A stretch of DNA of 64,000 bases. Source: Desmodus rotundus. Lineage: Eukaryota; Chordata; Mammalia; Chiroptera; Phyllostomidae. The translations under genes were made by a program, and so were the position numbers. Positions 1-12,330 of the stretch are shown here, piece by piece (positions within the stretch are counted from its first letter, which is position 1; each line of letters starts with the position of its first letter). The stretch spans positions 20,395,735 through 20,459,734 of the forward strand of contig NC_071396.1 in the NCBI RefSeq assembly GCF_022682495.2, written 5' to 3'. The notes below the pieces were generated by a model. That model did not search any database. It was not told where the DNA came from and saw only the letters and a program-made list of their open reading frames with translations.

Positions 1-374
1 TCCAGAGAGCGCTCCTTCCACAACTCTGCAGGCAAAGCCTGCTCTTGCCCAAGATTAAATATTACCTGTTGGGAAGATCCTGGAGAAGCCTACCAGTTTA
101 GTGGATTGGGTTTTGGGGGCTTATGTTCATGTGTTTTGTTTTTCAATGATCCTTAAAGCGCCAGGTGACCTTTCCCAGAGGTCGGCCTGATGGAAGGACA
201 TAAAACGAGCCAGGACGACCAGACGAGGTTTTCTCTGCCTCTCGCAGCCTCTGTTGACTTGTTGACTTGCTGACTTGACATGCCTAAGACAGCCTTCATT
301 TCACAGTCTGCCACTCTCACGGTACCCTCTGTGTATTTCAACAGCAAAGAGAAACACGTCCAAGCGTGACTTAC
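1..374 (-). other. COA6: COA6 intron, 5' part
   Basis: This stretch follows the COA6 donor on the minus strand and contains no recognisable second exon. I see no repeat that I can name in it. The open frame continuing past the donor is simply intron read-through. Confidence 0.7.
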
Positions 375-518
375 CCACTGCTGGGGGCAACTTGACTCAA
401 AGGAGCGTCTTAGCTTCTTGCACTGCGAAGCGTCGTCCTCGTTCTCGTCCAAGCACTTCCAGTACTCATCCCGGGCTCCCCAGCAGGCCTGCCTCTCCTT
501 CATGGACGGGGCTGTCAT
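375..518 (-). CDS. COA6: COA6 first coding exon (partial gene)
   Basis: COA6 is a small twin-cysteine protein of the mitochondrial intermembrane space that helps mature the copper site of cytochrome c oxidase subunit 2. This exon encodes 48 residues beginning MTAPSMKERQ. It carries both halves of the cysteine signature: a CX9C pair (residues 12 and 22) and a CX10C pair (residues 33 and 44). The start at 518 is preceded by GCCGGG, so -3 is G, and it matches the short human start MAAPSMKERQ. The exon ends after a TGG codon at 375 with donor GTAAGT (374-369), phase 0. The following lysine- and phenylalanine-rich C-terminal part was not found in 1-374, so it lies beyond the left edge. An upstream in-frame start, as in the long human isoform, was not supported. 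Identification is firm; the protein is incomplete only because the window ends. Confidence 0.95.
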
Positions 519-1640
519 CCCGGCGGGCTGGAGCTGCCGGCCAAAGCAGTATCTGCCATGAACAAGGCGGCCGCCAGGTTCTCAGAGCTACGCCTCGGAC
601 TGCCGCGGTGCAGCTCAAACTACGGGGCCGACCTCCGCTGCACAGGACCAGCTGGCGTAGGAGACATCCCGCCAGGTCTGACCCCGCCCATAGCGGCAGC
701 CGGCTCGGGGCTGAGTCGGAACCCGGGCTCTCGCTGTCATTGAGTTCTCTCGAGCCACTTCCGCATCGGTAAAACGAGGGCAGCTGTGCCCTTTTAACCG
801 GGTGCTGTTTGAACCGATCTGCTCTCCATATTAGTGCAAGGAGCAAAATGATCGAGCAGGGCAAGGCGTCTACCGGTCGCGCAGGCGAGTAACCGCGGCT
901 CCGGACGGTCAGCCACCTACCAGGTCCACCCCACGCACGCCCGTCCGCCGGCCAACAGCGAACTTACCTCTCTGCCCGCCCAGAACCGGTCCTCTTCGGC
1001 ACCGATCGGAAGAAGGGGCCGCGCCGCCCAGCACCGTGGGGAGAACGCGGCCCCAGTCCTGGCGCCGCCGGAAGGTCGCCTCGCCCGCAAGTTGCGGCTC
1101 AGGCGGTGCTGGACTCCGCACTGGAAGCCAGCCACTCCAACGGCGCACTAGCCGGCCTCACAAGGACCCTCACGCGCTGCCGTAGACGGTCTGGGAGGGC
1201 GGGACTTCCGGCCCCGCTCTCGCACCAGTGGAGAGACTCCCGCCCCGCCCGGCGAGGGGGCGGTCCCTGGGGGCTGAGGAGGTGGGGTCACTCCCGCAGT
1301 TTTTCACTCCGGGCACGAGCTCCGCCCCTTTCCTAACCCAAGTGTCTGGGTCTCGCCCCGCAGCGCCCGGAGGCAGCCCCGCGGAGGAGGCTTCCGGGGG
1401 GGTGGAAGCTGCGCCGGAGGCAGCGGAGCTGGACCGAGCTCGTTGGGAATTTTTTTCATCCTCACCTAAGGACCCCTCTTTCCCTGCGCTGTAAAGAGGG
1501 AGGAAGGGAGCGAGGAGGGGGAGAGAGAGGAACTTTGATGGGGGAGAGGACCGGTTGCCTGTCACAGGCGCCCACGGCAGGAGTCCAACCTGCAGCGTTT
1601 CGGTTACGGGACGCGGCGCCGAGCGACGGAGCCGCCGGCT
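400..1640. promoter_or_regulatory. CpG island with the COA6 promoter
   Basis: CpG dinucleotides and G+C content are very high from about 400 to 1640 and fall sharply on both sides. The block covers the COA6 start codon and about 1.1 kb upstream of it on the minus strand, as expected for a housekeeping mitochondrial gene. Several GGGCGG/CCGCCC-type Sp1 boxes are visible (for example near 1250-1265). No clear TATA box was seen and the transcription start cannot be placed. Long open frames on both strands here reflect base composition. An antisense transcript from the same island is possible but not shown. Confidence 0.8.
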
Positions 1641-1769
1641 AGGGCCCTCTTTGGAACCCAGTTGGTGAAAAATGTGACCTAGTGAGAGGAGGCTGCTTGG
1701 ATTTCAGATCAATTACGTGGACCTGTACGGAGGAATTTTTTTTATGAGTATGGGGCGAGAAGATTTTTT

Positions 1770-2470
1770 TTTTTTTTAGCCATACAGGAAAATAAATTCA
1801 ACTACATTAAAGTAAAGTGGAAAAGACAAAACCCCATTGTAGGAGAAATGTGCAAAACATACCATGCAGGAAGCATTAGTACCCAGAATATATAAAGAGT
1901 ACCTACAAATCAAGAAGGAGAGACCCCAATTTTAAAAATAGGCAAAAGGCTTAAAGAGGCACGATACCGAAGGAGAACTACAAGTGACCCACTTGCACAC
2001 ATGCACGTCCTTATTAGTAGCCACAGACAGGAATGTAGAACGACCGGGCAACAGCTGGCGCCCGCCGGGGCACAGATTACACCGTCGGACAGTAACCGGT
2101 GTTAACGAGGAGGAAGGAGCGAGTCCCCGCCCAGGGACGGCCGTATACATCGACACGACCGCTTTGCAAAACAGGGTGGCAATACCGAGTAATTCTGCGG
2201 CGTCCGCTGTACACGTGCAGCTGTAACAGCTCACATCGGCAACAGAAAGGAGGGGCTATGTATGGTCTGGTTGTTCTGCGGCGTACGACAGACACAGCAG
2301 CAGAGACGAGCACACCCCGGTGGTTTGCGGCAACACGCTCCATCTCGGTGCTGAGTGACAGAAGCAGGTCAACCGAAGAACAAGCACCCTGTGTTTGCAC
2401 GTATGTCAGCGTCCGAGCCTGGCAAAACGCAGCCGTATTGCTCAGTCCACATAGGCGAGCAGTAAAATAT
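1770..2470 (+). repeat. Degenerate LINE-1 (ORF2 3' part and beyond)
   Basis: The segment from about 1850 reads like the end of L1 ORF2: a block for a position in 'ACCCAGAATATATAAAG', then a run resembling 'CTACAAATCAAG', then 'AAAAATAGGCAAAAGGCTTAAAG'. This is the usual order on the sense strand. The rest to about 2470 is too diverged to place exactly. The right boundary is approximate. Confidence 0.6.
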
Positions 2471-3989
2471 TAAGCGAAACGGGATGCGGTCAGGAGGGGT
2501 GCAGAGGGGCCTTCTGAAGTGCTGAGCGTGGTCCACGCCTGGCCCCAGGTGTTTGTTCATAATTATTCTTTAAATAAACCGAAGGAGTGTGTCTACCTTC
2601 TCTACATGAATGATGTATGTCACGATTTTTAAATAGAGTAGTTGACCCGAGAAAGTTCCTCTTTACAGCACAGAGGTAAAAACAGAACACGTATAATGTG
2701 ATGACTAAATTTTTAATGGGTTTAAACCTTATGTGCTCAGCTAGGTCAAAAATCAGTAGACTCATGCTAACTGCCGCTTGTGCAGCGAAGCAGTCCCTCC
2801 TGCTTAGTGGTAGGCCCAAGGCACAAAGTATTACCAACGAGGTTACGTGAACTGCGGTAATAGTGCCCGCCCTCACCTCCAAGGGTTCACCAATGGAGAA
2901 ACAGTGGTTCAGGCAACAGAGAAAAAACTAGAAAAGAGAAGTGCTGAGGTGTTGATAAGGGGGCAAAGCAATGCAGGATAGGAAATGCAAAGGCCAAATT
3001 CACCTTCTAAAATACGGGCCAGTAAAAGAATGGGGGTGCGGTCAGATGGCATGAAGGGGGCATCATCTCCAGCTCACGTTTGCAGGGCAGCGGAGGCCCA
3101 GAGGGGTCTGGGCGAGGAGGTGGGAGCCTGGTGGCCCTGGCTGTTGTCATGCAGAGGAGGCTGCAGGTGGGCGTGCTCTAGTCTGAACTCAGCAGGTCCC
3201 AAGCTGCTGGTGCCCAGGGCCAGACAGACGCAGGAGCACTGAACACGTGTGGGTTGTTTTTCTGTTGCTGCCCATGGACTTTTATTTACGATCTGACTGC
3301 TTTACAAAGCAGTTATCAGAGGCACCCACTCAGGGACACAAACAGGAGAAAGATGCCTTCGATGTCAGTGTTGCTGCCGAGGTCCTTCTGGATTTCCTTA
3401 GCGCTCTGTGCTCTTCCCCTGTTACCTATAGGTGTGCTCTTACCTATAGGTGTGCTCCAACGCATCGTCCGTTTCTTCTCTGCACCGTTTTTCTGGGCGA
3501 GCAGGTGCACTCTCAGCTTCGGCACCACTTCTATCAGAAAGACTTGCAAGTCTACGTTTTAGTCCTAAAAGAACCTCTGGGCCAGTTTTCTCTTTCCAAG
3601 TCCCCAGTGGGCCTCTCTCTCCTCTTGTTGCTCCTCCCATCACTCCAACACGTTCGACACTGGCCCCAGGATTCCCTGTCCAGAGCAGCTGCTCTTTCTA
3701 AGCTGTTCCTTTTCATCTGGTCCACAAGTCCTTGGTCTGCCAGTTAGGAACCTTTGAATCTTTTGCCATGCTTCCTGTGCTTGCAGAGCCCATTTATTTC
3801 ATGGACAGAAAGCACCTGCACAGTGCCAGGTGCTGTGCTAGTCTTGGGGCTATAAAGACAGATAAGGTCTAGTAGGGGACCTAGGCCATTCTACCCTCGA
3901 ATAATGAGTAATAAAAAGAATGATAGAGGCGTACACCAAGTACAGGAGGAGCCCAGAGAAACCAAGAAGGGGAACACAGGCAGTATTAA

Positions 3990-4215
3990 AGGCAGCAAAA
4001 TGTAGTGGACGAGTGTAGGTTTGGAGTCAGACTGGGCTTGAATCCTTCCTCCCCCAGTGTCAAGCTGTGTGACGTTCGGCAGTTACGGAATCTTCATTTA
4101 CATGGGTTTCCTCAGCTGAAAATGTGGATGGTAGCAATATCTACAGTAGGTTTCTTGTGAAAGTTAAATGAAATGATGCACGCAATGTGCTTAGCACAAT
4201 GCCTAGCACACACAA
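3990..4215 (+). repeat. MIR SINE
   Basis: The order of MIR core features is visible: 'GGAGTCAGACTGGGCTTGAATCC', then a 'CTGTGTGACGTTCGGCAGTTAC' block, 'TTTCCTCAGCTGAAAATG', and the end 'TTAGCACAATGCCTAGCACA'. This is a well preserved ancient mammalian SINE in sense orientation. Confidence 0.8.
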
Positions 4216-4420
4216 AGATTTCATTCATTCATTCTTTCATTCATTCATTCAATAAATATTGAGGACTTACTATGTGCCCAACACTGTGTTAGGGCCTGGG
4301 AGACATCAGAGAACAAAACAGATGAAAATCCCTGCCCTTAAGGAAATGTGCATTCTAGCACTAAACATAAAAAAGTAAATTCTCTAAGTGTTACGGAAAA
4401 AGAAAAAGATAACTGTTAGT
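4216..4420. repeat. L2-type relic with a TTCA repeat at its edge
   Basis: A short (TTCA)n run (about 4217-4250) leads into 'AATAAATATTGAGGACTTAC' and 'TATGTGCCCAACACTGTGTT', then 'AACAAAACAGATGAAAATCC' and 'CTGCCCTTAAGGAAATG'. That series of words is typical of L2/MIR-age repeats. Orientation was not assigned. Confidence 0.6.
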
Positions 4421-5140
4421 TATTAGTATTCCTATATTTTAGAGGTCACTTGATCTTGGACATAAAGGAAGAAAGGTTTTAAAAAGAATAATACTACATC
4501 TCATCAAATCTAAGATGTATTGATCATATTTTGCGCCATTATTTTATGTACCAATAAGAAATGAAAAAGCACTGTTTTTGTTACCTAGGATTCTTACCTT
4601 GAACTTATTAACACCTACTTGGACATATTTAGGTATGCATTTCAAAGATCACGTCATGCCTGTACACACAGAAGCGGGACAATAGACGCAGAAGGGAAGG
4701 TGTTCCTAACGCGTCTTTACCTTCAGAGCCCGGTCCTCGGAATCCCTTTATGGCTCAGTCTTGACCGAGGTCTGTGCTTTTCCGCCAATCCGAGCATCTC
4801 TGCCGTTAGATACTCTCAGTGAATCCTCTGATTTTTCCTGCCCTGGTCTTTTCAGATCCACAAAAGAAGCTAAAAGCCATCTTGCTGAGCCGTCAGCCCG
4901 CTTTGTAATTGGGCTCACGGGGCCTACGTGTCACTCCAGTTTGGGACTGCCACCAAACACGTGGGAGGGACCCGTTCTCTCCCACCCCTGCCTTTAACGT
5001 CTGGGTTCCTAGAGGTCACACGGCCCCTTCTTTGCCGCCTGGATTTTCTCCGAGGCCGCTGCCCGTCACTCTGCAAGTGTGGACGCTGGCGCTTTGATGC
5101 GTGTGCCCACAGGCAGTGACAGCGGCCACCCTGGCAACTC

Positions 5141-5640
5141 TTGGGTTGTCCGTTGGGTTTTTTCTGTAAAAATGAAAGATGCATTTTTCGTTTTCACCAT
5201 AACTTTATTAATTTGGATATTTGGAGTATGTCGGCTCTCTCCCATGTGGTGGAACGTTGATGTTCTCAATTAATGTCTCAGTTTGATTGCTACCGACTTC
5301 GACTGGTCTACTCGACCGTGGAGCATCGTCGTCCAGCAAAAAATCTCCAGCACAACACTTGGCAAACCACTTTTGACACTTTCGACCAGTCACAGCACCT
5401 TCTCCATACACTGCACAAGTCTTTTTTGAGTTTGAGTTGCATTTTTACCTTTCTGGAAATAATAAAGTATAATATGCTGAAAATGTTGCATATTTTCCTC
5501 CGTCTTCAATATTAAAACAGCTACACAAAAATTCACCGATTTTGATGTTCTTTTAAATGCACACTGATATGACAGCTGTCACAATACAATCTAACAAAAC
5601 TGTTTCAAACGAAGTAAAAGACAACTAAGCGCTAACACAG
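5141..5640 (-). mobile_element. Internally deleted mariner element (Hsmar2-like)
   Basis: On the minus strand an open frame starting near 5411 encodes the mariner helix-turn-helix part of a transposase: MYGEGAVTGRKCQKWFAKCC, then a DAPRSSRPVEV stretch and a QTETLIENIN stretch. Soon after, the sequence passes directly to the 3' end region, ending in an AAAAACCCAACGGACAACCC-like terminus near 5141. The catalytic DD34D core is absent, so this is a non-autonomous deletion derivative. The 5' non-coding end (about 5440-5640) is AT-rich. The subfamily name rests on memory of related mammalian copies. Confidence 0.75.
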
Positions 5641-5809
5641 CCATCATTCCCTCCACACCCCTCACCACCTAAGGCCTGTCTCTCAAAGAACAGATCCTTT
5701 AGAAACCAAATGGAAGGCCTAACATGGGAGCTGAAACCCCAGCAAGTCAACATGGCCCCTCCCCTGAGTCTTACACAAGCTAGCCCCTCCCATTCCCTGT
5801 AACAGAGTT

Positions 5810-5910
5810 GAGGAGTTCAAGTCCAGGGTCCGCCATCTGCTACCTACAAGACTTTTGGCAAGTCACTCACCTGTCTGTACTTACCTGCTGTGAATCACAG
5901 CCTGTCTGCA
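5810..5910 (+). repeat. Possible MIR fragment
   Basis: The words 'GAGTTCAAGTCCAGGGTCCG' and 'TTTTGGCAAGTCACTCACCT' follow one another at the spacing seen in the MIR core. The match is short and diverged. Confidence 0.4.
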
Positions 5911-8057
5911 AGGAAATCTACAGCGGATGCTCTGCCTCCCTGTGAATTAGCTTGTAGGAATAGTCATCAAGGCAATGTTAGACAAGCTTTTGGTTAACAG
6001 GAGTTCCCTGCACTTCCCCAAATACGGAGCAGAGCAGTCTATTCGGAGAACTCTTCCATGAAACAGAAAGCGTATTCTGAAACAGACCTGTCTTTCATCA
6101 CACTCTTTGTCTCCCGTACTTGGAAGAAACATCGCGGGATGATGGCCTGGCTGCGGACCCATCTACTAGTTCCACTGGTGAGCAACCAGGAAGCACAGTT
6201 TTATGACTTCACTCATCACCCCTAATGCAAAAGGGTAACATGATTAGAAACTGCTTCTTTCTCTACAATAAAGATCAGAACACATCTGGGGATTGAAACT
6301 GTGGAGTAAGGAGGAAATGAGAGAGTACTTAGCTGTTACTTGCATTTTACTTGCACGTCTAAAGGTCGTTTTCCTGGCGAAAACAACCACCACTATTAAC
6401 AGATGTGAGCATCGAAGTCTAAACATCACCAAGAAAGTTCCAGTTGGCAGTAACTATTGAGTATTTCTTAGATGATGCTCTTTCATACCATTAAAATTCA
6501 AGGGGTGTCTTCGATACAGACCCATGGGTTTCCACGGAAACCTGCTCTATTACCTAGGCAACCAAGGGATCATGTTGGTGCTGTTAGATTTTAAATTTTT
6601 CATAAAATTCAGGTTCGCTTAGATAAAAATCATGCTTCTTGGCTGAGTTTAAACTCTACTTCACTATTTCCTTGTGTCAGATTTAAAACTTTTCATTTAG
6701 CCTCAATAGACACAAATACAAATGAAGTTTCTCATTAATCTTGTGAATCCTCTAAGCCTTTGTATTAACTAGATTGATATTAAAGGAGTTACATTTGCCT
6801 GAAGGTGTTGAGAAGGATCTATTTGATACATTTCAGTACTTTCTTTGGAGGTTGACTGAAAACCAAATAATAAGGCTGAGATTCAAGGGTGAGACAGGGA
6901 AGATGCGACATTTCAAGGGATACACTGTGAATGTCAGTCATCTAATAGGATGGTGACAGGTTTCTGCAAGTGAAGACCCCCCCGGGACTTAGCCTGTTTC
7001 AGAGTTTACACCCTACGGTCCCCCACCGATGCCCCTCTCTCTCCCCGAGCTGTTTGCCAGTCCAGATATTGCCCCTAACCAACACCTGCTTCCCTTCCTG
7101 CTTTCCCATCCACCTGAACTGCCCCGTCACCCACCTGTTTCTGAGATCCATTCCTCCCGTCCGGGCCAACTGAACAAGTTATTTCCTCTATGGAGTACTT
7201 CCCACCCCACCCCACACCAAACAGCACTAAGTCTGCCCCCCAAGTCGGCTGTCTCCCGAGGTCTGGTGGCCTGAATAGTCCTCAAATTAATGTCTACGTT
7301 TCTCGAAGACAGGAACTATTTCAATGATGCAGACCCTGTTGTTACAGTATTTATGAAACAAATAAATACACAAGGGTGAAATCCCGTTTGTGTAAAAAAG
7401 CAAGTTTGGGAGAACAGGATGGTGCAAACATCTAAGTCCACCTTGCGGGTCGAGTGAACTCCACACAGAATAAGGACAGACGCTGTGGGCACCAGAAGCT
7501 CGAGCGTGCACGGGCCACGCTCCCCGGTTGAGAGCCACTCTCTCAGCCCCAGCTGGAGGCGGTTCCCCTTCGTTCTGTGAGGGCTGCTTATTGACTTACT
7601 GGAAGGGGCTTCGCCTGGAGGGGGTGCACTTTCCCCCTCGCCAATGACAGCACAATCTTCCCTGGGAACCAGGTTAAATCTCTACACATTCTCGGACCCA
7701 CCGGGTGGGAGAAGCTGGAGTCCCACGCCTCTGGCCGTGGCTGGGAGGGGAACACAGTGGCCCAAAAGGGCAAGGCTCATCTTATGGTGAAAAATGAAAA
7801 TGTTGGTGGCTGTGAGGGACAGGCTTAGAACCATGAATCACAGTGGGAGCACTCGAGGGCCACCTGTATGGGCGGGGGTGGGGGGTGAGGCTGAAAACCT
7901 GTGTGAGGCCAAGATGGGGGAGGGGATCCCTGGGGGGAGGGGCGGAGCCTGCAGAGGCAGCCCTGTCACTGAGGGGTCAGAGGTCAATTGGCAGACACAT
8001 CTGGGTCTGCACGGTTCTGCGTTTTCTGTAATCATTTGTTTTGCTTCACCTCAGAAC

Positions 8058-8350
8058 TTTTAAAAAATTTTATTTAGTTTTTAAAATTGAGATATAGTTG
8101 ACATACAATATATTTGTGCCAGGTACGTGACGTGATGATGTGATACGTGCATCTTGTGCGATGACCCCAGAAGAGTCTGGTGGACGCCCATCGCCACACG
8201 GCTACGGATTTCCCTCCTCGTGATGAAACCTCAGAGATTTACTCTCAGCAGCTTTCACATGCACCGTCAGTGACACCAACCGTGGTCACCGTGCCGTGCA
8301 TTACGTCCCGGGACTCCTCTGTTTGATACCTGAAGTCTCTGCCTTTGGAC
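8058..8350 (-). repeat. LINE-1 3'UTR fragment, reverse
   Basis: The plus strand reads as the reverse complement of an L1 3'UTR: 'AAAATTGAGATATAGTTGAC', 'ATACAATAT', a GATGATGTGATACGTGCATC block, then 'GATGAAACCTCAGAGATTTA' and 'CACCGTGCCGTGCATTACGT'. The T-rich left edge is consistent with a tail lying on the minus strand. Confidence 0.75.
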
Positions 8351-9654
8351 CCCCTTCCCCCTTTAGAGAAAGTACTTTTTCCGCTTTCCAGCTCCGCACA
8401 TAGCAAGGAGCTCGGAATTCTCCCCTCCATCCCAGCAGCAAGTAACAGCTGGACAGGTTAAAAATGAACAACTTTTCTATTGTCTGTAGGACAGGTGCAA
8501 GGACGCTGAGCACACCACTGCGCCCGGCCCTGGAGAGGCAGACAGACAAACCCCGAGAAAACTTATCAGAGCAGACAGGGCCAGACAGGTGGAAACGGCC
8601 ATGGGAACCAGGGCGGATGGGAAACCGGAAGTGCAATTGACAAGTGCGGGAAGCTCAGTGCCCACGAGGCCAAGTTCAAAACTCCAGGGGACCTGGCCTA
8701 GGGGCCCCACAGCACTGTGAAATTTACCTCCAGGAGTTCACAACAAGTATCTGAGGACAATCCCCTCAGGCGTCCCGCAGCAGAGGAGGAAAGGAACCAG
8801 TGTGAAATTCCCAAGGCCCTCTGTTCTTCTTCCAAAGGCTGCCCCCGGGAGAAAGTAGTTCATCATCAGAGCCTGACTCACTGGGGGAAGGGAGATACCA
8901 GCCCTGCGAGCCATCGGTCCGGGAAGGCAGGGGAGAAAAGCCCTTTGAAAAGTCCACAGTGCAGGGGTGAGGCTCATTGAGACGGAGACCCGGTCACAGG
9001 CCGGTAGCTCCCCCCGCTGGAGAGGCACCGCCACATCACTGAAGGCACCTGGTGCAGCATCTCTGGCTTTCAAGGAAATGGTTACAAGGCATACCAGAAG
9101 GCAACAATGTGACAATGTATTCAATTAGGTATGCTTACGTATGTATCTTAGGTTTATATATTTGGATATATATGCTTATATATAAATGAAACGAAACAAT
9201 GATACAGATGAGTCGAAGAATGAGGGTTATGTAAAGTGCTACAGTTTCACTGAAAGCGGTTGGGAATGTATACTGAAAGTGAGTTGAGAAGGTATATCGC
9301 AAACTGTAGAGCGACCTCTCAAAAAGCTTAAAAATGAGTATAACTGATATACTAAGAAAGGAAAGAAAATGGAACCATATCAAATGCTCAGTTAAATCCA
9401 CAAGAGGCAGAGGCAAGACAAGAAACAAAACAAACAAAACCAACCAGGGCAGCTACATCGGTGGGAAGACCTGCACCCCTCCTGGAAGCAAGCTCCGCCT
9501 CTGCTGGCAGCTGGGGGCTGAGCCCGAAGGAGCCTCTTCTGCAGACTTGCTGGGGGAACCCAGCCTCCACCCACAAGGTGTGGTCACCTGCAGAGCAAGG
9601 ACCTGGAGCAGACACTTGTTATAAACCACTGAGTGCGGAGTGGATTTTTATATA

Positions 9655-9797
9655 GATGATAAAGATATAGATATACAGATATATATTATAGATACCTATA
9701 AATATATAGATATTTATAAATCTATATAGATTATATATTTATAATCTATTATATATTTATAAATCTATATAGATTATATATATATAATCTATATCTA
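9655..9797. repeat. AT-rich tract with TATA/ATCTATA palindromes
   Basis: About 140 bp consist almost entirely of A and T, with repeated TATAGAT, ATAAATCTATATAGATTATA and ATATATTTATAA words. Many are self-complementary, so the tract could form cruciform or slipped structures. It directly abuts the tail side of the Ves SINE at 9798, so it may have grown from the SINE tail or target. Confidence 0.85.
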
Positions 9798-9974
9798 TTT
9801 TTAATCCTCACCTGAGGGTATGTTTATTGATTTTAGAGACAGAGGAAGGGGGAGAGAGAGAGAGAGAGAGAAACATCAGTTGCCTCCTGTAGGTGCCCTG
9901 ACCGGGGATGGAACCCATAGCCTTTTGGTGCACAGGACGACGAGGCTCAAACCAACTGGGCCTCCGGCCAGGGC
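9798..9974 (-). mobile_element. Ves-type tRNA-derived SINE, reverse
   Basis: Read on the minus strand the element starts GCCCTGGCCGGAGGCCCAGT, has a GGTTCCATCCCCGGTCAGGG-like B box region, then a GATGTTTCTCTCTCTCTC pyrimidine run and CAATAAAC...CCTCAGGTGAGGATT before the tail. This layout is that of bat Ves SINEs. The (GA)n run at 9850-9870 on the plus strand belongs to its pyrimidine stretch. Confidence 0.85.
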
Positions 9975-10779
9975 ACGAGGGGGATTTTTAGTGCGGCACT
10001 ATTGCTTCAAGAGCTGACTCTGAAAAAGCCTACCTGCCCTACGTCCCATTCTCTCGGGGCGTTTCAGGTGACTTACTGGCTAGTCATTGAAGAGAATTCT
10101 AGTTAAATAAATGAATGGGCTTGGTGGACAGCCCTTACCAAAGACTGATTTCGAATTTCAGAAAGGCCTTCATGGAGATGGTGCTCTGTGCCTCAGAAGA
10201 GTGACCCCCACCAGGGTTTTCCAGCGACCAGGGAGGTGAGCTCAGAGCTGCAGACCTGAATCCAAAGCGGATCTGAGGAATGGTCTCCCACTCGCCCACG
10301 CAGGACACCTGGCACAGGCTGAGCCAAGAGGGAAGTCACTGACTTGTCGCAGTTGCTGCTATGTCTTTTCCTTTCTGTAAAGCTGGAACTGTACTGAATG
10401 TTCAATTTAATTAGTAGAATAACGCTTCGGACCAAACAGCATAGGTGACGAAGAAGTCACTTTAGTTTTTAGTATTAAATGTCTAGAAGAATTTCCAGAT
10501 GCACATGGGCAGTGACAAACGAGTTAGTAAAGACGAAAGGGTAAGTACAGACTCCTGAACATTTACAGAGAATTTTTAGGATTGTGTCTCATCATAAGTG
10601 ACATGTAAAATAACCGGGCAACAGCCTGAAGACTCTTAGGATTCCCTGTGGTCGACTTGTTTGGAAATCTGCAGTGCTGCCTGCAAACATCTATCATTAA
10701 TTCTAACGTTAATAAAGTCAGCCGCATAGCATACACTTCTGAGTTCCCATAAGTTAAAGGAGTTTCTATTTTTGGTTTT

Positions 10780-11010
10780 GCCTTTTCTACTGCTGACTTT
10801 TTACCGGAGACCCGCTCGGAGCCCTGTCCGCCCGGGGGGCTGAAGTGCCCTCCGTATTGATTCTTTGCTGTCTGCGTTGCTGCTTGCTGGATCGATCGGT
10901 CACCTCTCCGTATTGAAAGCAGCCCGCCCTCGATTCCATTAGCTAATCGCACGCGCGGCGCCCGTGCGCAGCCCCTGATGCGGACCAGCCTGCTCCGCTG
11001 CCCGGTGTGC
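10780..11010. other. Small CpG-rich patch
   Basis: A stretch of about 230 bp has markedly more CpG than its AT-rich surroundings (for example GCACGCGCGGCGCCCGTGCG near 10950). It lies about 2.5 kb past the predicted 3' end of SLC35F3 and 10 kb upstream of COA6. No exon or known repeat was recognised. It could be an orphan CpG island or a GC-rich repeat relic. Confidence 0.5.
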
Positions 11011-11599
11011 GAGCGCCCCTGTTCTGCTCTTCATAAACTAGTGAGGCGGAGGCCGGCCCTCCTGCAGCCCCATCGTGGTGCCGAGTGAAGGAGGGACACC
11101 TCCCCGTGGGCGGTTTGCCAGGCAGGCCCCTTAGTCGTGGTCCGTTTATGGGTCAGTGAGGAAAAGGTGCACATTGGGAAGGCCCATCCATGATTTGGGC
11201 GCTGCTCATCTGCCTGGCCGTATCTCCTGCCACAGACACTGGTGGACGTGCCCCTTCAGGCCCCGTTTGCGGGTGTCTGTGTGTGCGCCTCCCTCGGGAT
11301 CTGCTGTCCTACCGGATGTGCTGGGGCCCAAACTCCGTGCAGCGCAAGGCGCAATCCCAACGGCTGACAGAGCCCAGGTAAGTGATGGGGATGAGCCACA
11401 GCCACCGCAGACACCCCTGCAGATACTTGTGAATGGTGTGGGTTAGGGGTCAGCTGCTTTTTGCTTATGAAATGCAGGCCTAACTTTCTGGAAGCTTCTT
11501 TCAAGAGAAGTCATTTAAGAGACCTCAGAAATCCACATTTTTTATGTGAGATCTCCCAATTTTAAAATGTTGGCTCAAATGCCTTTAAAATGCAGCAAA

Positions 11600-12330
11600 C
11601 GAAGAGGACGCAAACTGTACAGACACTATGGAAAACAGCATACGGTTCCCTTAAGAAGTTAAAAATAGACCAACCATAGGGTGTGTAATTCCACTTCTGG
11701 GAACACGTCTGAGAGTAACAAAAGCCCCATCTTGCGGAGATGCCTGCTCCCCACGTTCACCGCAGCTTTACTGACAACGCCAAGGCCTGGAAGCAACTTC
11801 CCTGTGCACCGATGGACGGATGTTCTTTATTGGAACGTGCGGTGCCTCTATAAGAGAGAATATTATTTGGCCACAAAAAAGAAGGAAATCTCGCCTTTTG
11901 CAACAACCTGGATGGCCCCTGAAGGCATTAGAAGTGAAGTAAGTCAGACAGAGAGAGACAAATATCATGTGATCTCACTTATGGTGGAATCTAAATAAGC
12001 GGAATTCATAGAGGAACAGGGAGTGGGGGTGGGGGCGGGAGTGGGGGAAGGCGGTTACAGGCACAAACTTCTAGTTAGAAGTAAGTCACAGGACGCAACA
12101 TGGTAACTACAGTTAACAGTATCGCGTATTTGAGAGCTGTTAAGAGAACAGAGATTGAAAGGTCTCGTCACACAGAAAACTGACTGTGAGCTGACAGATG
12201 TTAACTAAGCTTATTGTTGTGACCATTCTGCAATATACATACAAATATCAAGTCATTGTGTTTACACCGTAAACCTATACATTATATATCATTATAGCTC
12301 CATACAGCGAGACAAAGTAAACTCCTCTAA
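11600..12330 (+). repeat. LINE-1 3' end (ORF2 end and 3'UTR)
   Basis: The order is that of an L1 3' end: 'ACACTATGGAAAACAGCATA', 'TTAAAAATAGACCAACCATA', 'ATTCCACTTCTGGGAACACG', then 'GAAGTGAAGTAAGTCAGACA', 'ATCATGTGATCTCACTTATG' and 'GTGGAATCTAAATAAG', followed by a 3'UTR with 'ACTAAGCTTATTGTTGTGAC' and a GTTTACACCGTAAACCTATA block. The 5' part is missing, as usual for truncated L1 copies. Confidence 0.85.

Noticed and set aside
466..864. 132-codon frame upstream of COA6 on the minus strand
   Set aside because: It lies in the CpG island in a frame other than COA6 and shows no family resemblance.
3247..3747. 166-codon plus-strand frame, and a minus-strand AATAAA-like end at about 3285
   Set aside because: I considered a processed pseudogene but could not identify any parent protein or a clear tail and target duplication.
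6430..6460. A GTTCCAGTTGG word resembling the complement of the SLC35F3 WNF exon motif
   Set aside because: The flanking bases do not continue the expected protein, and the position is 3' of the gene's last exon.
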